Source: Acidocella sp.
GTDB lineage: Bacteria; Pseudomonadota; Alphaproteobacteria; Acetobacterales; Acetobacteraceae
Direction of reading: 5' to 3'
Assembly: GCA_029077775.1 (NCBI GenBank)
Contig: JAQNCU010000181.1
Location: forward strand, 1-6,371
DNA: 6,371 nucleotides
This document shows, one piece after another, positions 5,344 through 6,371 of the stretch. The position numbers and the translations under genes are program-made. The notes beneath the pieces were generated by a model. That model was not told the origin of the DNA. It did no database searches and saw nothing but the letters and a program-made list of their open reading frames with translations. The first letter of the stretch is position 1; every line of letters starts with the position of its first letter.

Positions 5344-6371
5344 TTTACCCCGGAGAACATTGCAGTTACCCGGGCGGGCGATACGCCGGGAAGGGTGGCC
5401 GAGTGGTTTAAGGCAGCGGTCTTGAAAACCGCCGTGCGTTAACGCGTACCGTGGGTTCGAATCCCACCCCTTCCGCCATTTCAGTCCCTGAGCGGGCACG
5501 CCGGTTGCGCCAACGTTCGCCGCTAGCGTCTGTAACAGCCGGGACTTCGATCCCATGATGCGGATCTCGCCTTCAGCGACCTCCACGCGCTGCGCAAGCG
5601 CGCGAAGATGATCGCGGCGATAGCCGCCGCCTTCAAGCCGGATACGCTGGCGCGCCGTGCTGGCGAATTTGCTCAACATCTGCGGCGTGACTGCCTGGCT
5701 CCCTGAGTTCTGAAGCATGGCCTGCGCGCGTTCGGCGTCGGCCTTGGCTTGATCGCGGATGGCCTTCAGGCCTTCGATACGGTCCTTGAGCGCCGGGTCG
5801 TGCAGGTCGGCGACGCCCGCCTCGATCGCATCATAGAGGCGCTTGAGGCGCAGTTCGGATTCGGCGGCGCGCTTGTTCAGCTCGGCGATGTGCTCGCGCT
5901 GGCGCTCGCCGCGTTCCTGCCGCCGGTCGAGGACCCCGGCGAGGATCGTTTCCAGCCGTTCGGGCTGAAGCAGGCGTCCCTCCAGATGGTTGGCGACCAG
6001 ATCGTCCAGCTTCTCCATCGGCACCGCCATGCCGTCGCAGCCGGTCGGTCCCTGCCGGGCTTTGGTCGAGCAGGCATAGTAACGGTATCGCCCGCCCTTG
6101 CCGGTGCGGATGGTCATGGCCCCGCCGCACTTCGCGCAATGGATCAGACCTGTGAGCAGGGTCGGCCCGCTGATGACAGCCGATGGCGTCACCCTGGGGT
6201 GACGGGATTTGAGCAGCGCCTGCACCGTGCCAAAAGTCTCGCGGTCGATGATCGGCGGCACCGGGACGACCACGATCTCGCTGACCGGCTTCAATTCCTT
6301 GGATTTGGACCGCTTGTTGAACTCATGCTCTCCAATGTAGCTCCGGCGCGTGAGGATGCGGTGGACCTGGC
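5311..6371 (-). CDS. Large serine recombinase, C-terminal part (N-terminus beyond window)
   Basis: The frame is open to the right edge, so only the last 352 residues are seen; the N-terminal resolvase-type domain with the catalytic serine lies outside. A TTG at 6294 could be taken as a start but is not one, because the frame continues upstream with VHRILTRRSYIGEHEFNKR (2-20), the end of the recombinase DNA-binding domain. Then come a zinc ribbon with CAKC (78-81), C100 and C111, a charged coiled-coil region (about 145-220), and the C-terminal segment VTPQMLSKFAS...HLRALAQRVEVAEGEIRIMGSK (227-275) usual in these enzymes. Such enzymes integrate and excise mobile elements by double-strand exchange. 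Residues 298-352 (5478-5314) are translated from antisense tRNA-Ser and flanking host DNA; GWDSNPRY and GFQDRCLKPLGHPS are recognisable tRNA-Ser antisense peptides. The stop TGA (5311-5313) lies within the DUF815 gene. Function is secure; whether the tail is made or trimmed is unknown. Confidence 0.9.
   Translation of the reverse strand, partial: QVHRILTRRSYIGEHEFNKRSKSKELKPVSEIVVVPVPPIIDRETFGTVQALLKSRHPRVTPSAVISGPTLLTGLIHCAKCGGAMTIRTGKGGRYRYYACSTKARQGPTGCDGMAVPMEKLDDLVANHLEGRLLQPERLETILAGVLDRRQERGERQREHIAELNKRAAESELRLKRLYDAIEAGVADLHDPALKDRIEGLKAIRDQAKADAERAQAMLQNSGSQAVTPQMLSKFASTARQRIRLEGGGYRRDHLRALAQRVEVAEGEIRIMGSKSRLLQTLAANVGATGVPAQGLKWRKGWDSNPRYALTHGGFQDRCLKPLGHPSRRIARPGNCNVLRGKSTRLTHTEPA
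5389..5478 (+). tRNA. tRNA-Ser (anticodon UGA), CCA encoded
   Basis: A complete class II cloverleaf can be folded by eye. The acceptor stem GGAAGGG (5389-5395) pairs with CCCTTCC (5468-5474), followed by discriminator G5475 and encoded CCA (5476-5478). The D-arm region contains GAGTGGTTTAAGG. The anticodon stem GCGGT/ACCGC (5416-5420/5428-5432) encloses loop CTTGAAA with anticodon TGA at 5423-5425. A long variable arm (5433-5450) has GCG-TTAA-CGC at its tip, as expected for serine tRNAs. The T arm is GTGGG-TTCGAAT-CCCAC (5451-5467). It reads UCA, and UCG/UCU/UCC by wobble to differing degree. It lies 45 bases after the DUF815 gene, and its 3' end coincides with the point where recombinase-coding sequence appears to begin, making it the likely insertion target. 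Confidence 0.97.
5456..5478 (+). other. Likely attachment site (left junction) of an integrated element
   Basis: The 3' part of tRNA-Ser, from the T loop through CCA, is immediately followed at about 5479 by DNA coding for the recombinase C-terminal region. This is the classical geometry of an element inserted at a tRNA 3' end with the tRNA kept intact. The core length is not determinable because the other junction is outside the window; the limits given are a guess at the maximum plausible core. Confidence 0.45.

Noticed and set aside
5340..5368. TTGATT plus CAGTTA as a promoter for the tRNA
   Set aside because: The -10 match is too poor (few consensus positions), so I do not assign a tRNA promoter.
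5369..5390. GC-rich inverted repeat (CCCGGGCG and CGCCGGG) before the tRNA as a terminator
   Set aside because: There is no T-run after it, one base is bulged, and its right arm overlaps the tRNA acceptor stem; more likely chance in GC-rich DNA.

Overview
The window looks like the chromosome of a GC-rich alphaproteobacterium, most likely Acetobacteraceae. The grounds are high GC throughout, a YajC starting MFITPAYAQ, a polyprenyl synthetase divergent from a TrmN6-type methyltransferase, and a DUF815 ATPase head-to-head with yajC. The genus cannot be fixed from the sequence alone.

Layout: (1) bases 10-1380 (+) encode a polytopic membrane protein that reads as an ABC-2-type exporter permease. 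Its ATG sits in an ATGA overlap with a probable upstream gene, perhaps the ATPase partner. (2) Bases 1391-2995 (-) hold panC (pantothenate synthetase) downstream of a TrmN6-type tRNA methyltransferase gene, probably one transcript. (3) Bases 3096-4079 (+) encode a long-chain polyprenyl diphosphate synthase (quinone side chain), divergent from the methyltransferase. (4) Bases 4083-4421 (-) encode YajC, which meets the polyprenyl synthase tail-to-tail with 3 bases between them. (5) Bases 4495-5343 (+) encode a DUF815 AAA+ ATPase, divergent from yajC across a 73-base control region that holds a good candidate yajC promoter. (6) Bases 5389-5478 (+) are tRNA-Ser(UGA) with CCA encoded. (7) From 5311 to the right edge (-) lies the C-terminal part of a large serine recombinase, whose frame continues off the window.

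Most of the window is ordinary housekeeping: coenzyme A precursor synthesis, tRNA modification, quinone side-chain synthesis and Sec translocon accessory function. The part worth a second look is the right end. The recombinase frame runs without a stop through the antisense strand of the tRNA-Ser gene and into the last bases of the DUF815 gene, so its last 55 codons are host chromosome. This marks base ~5478 as the likely left junction of an integrated mobile element that uses tRNA-Ser as its attachment site; the element body and the N-terminal catalytic domain lie to the right, outside the window. I found no CRISPR array, riboswitch, insertion sequence or convincing intrinsic terminator, and no clear new multi-gene system.
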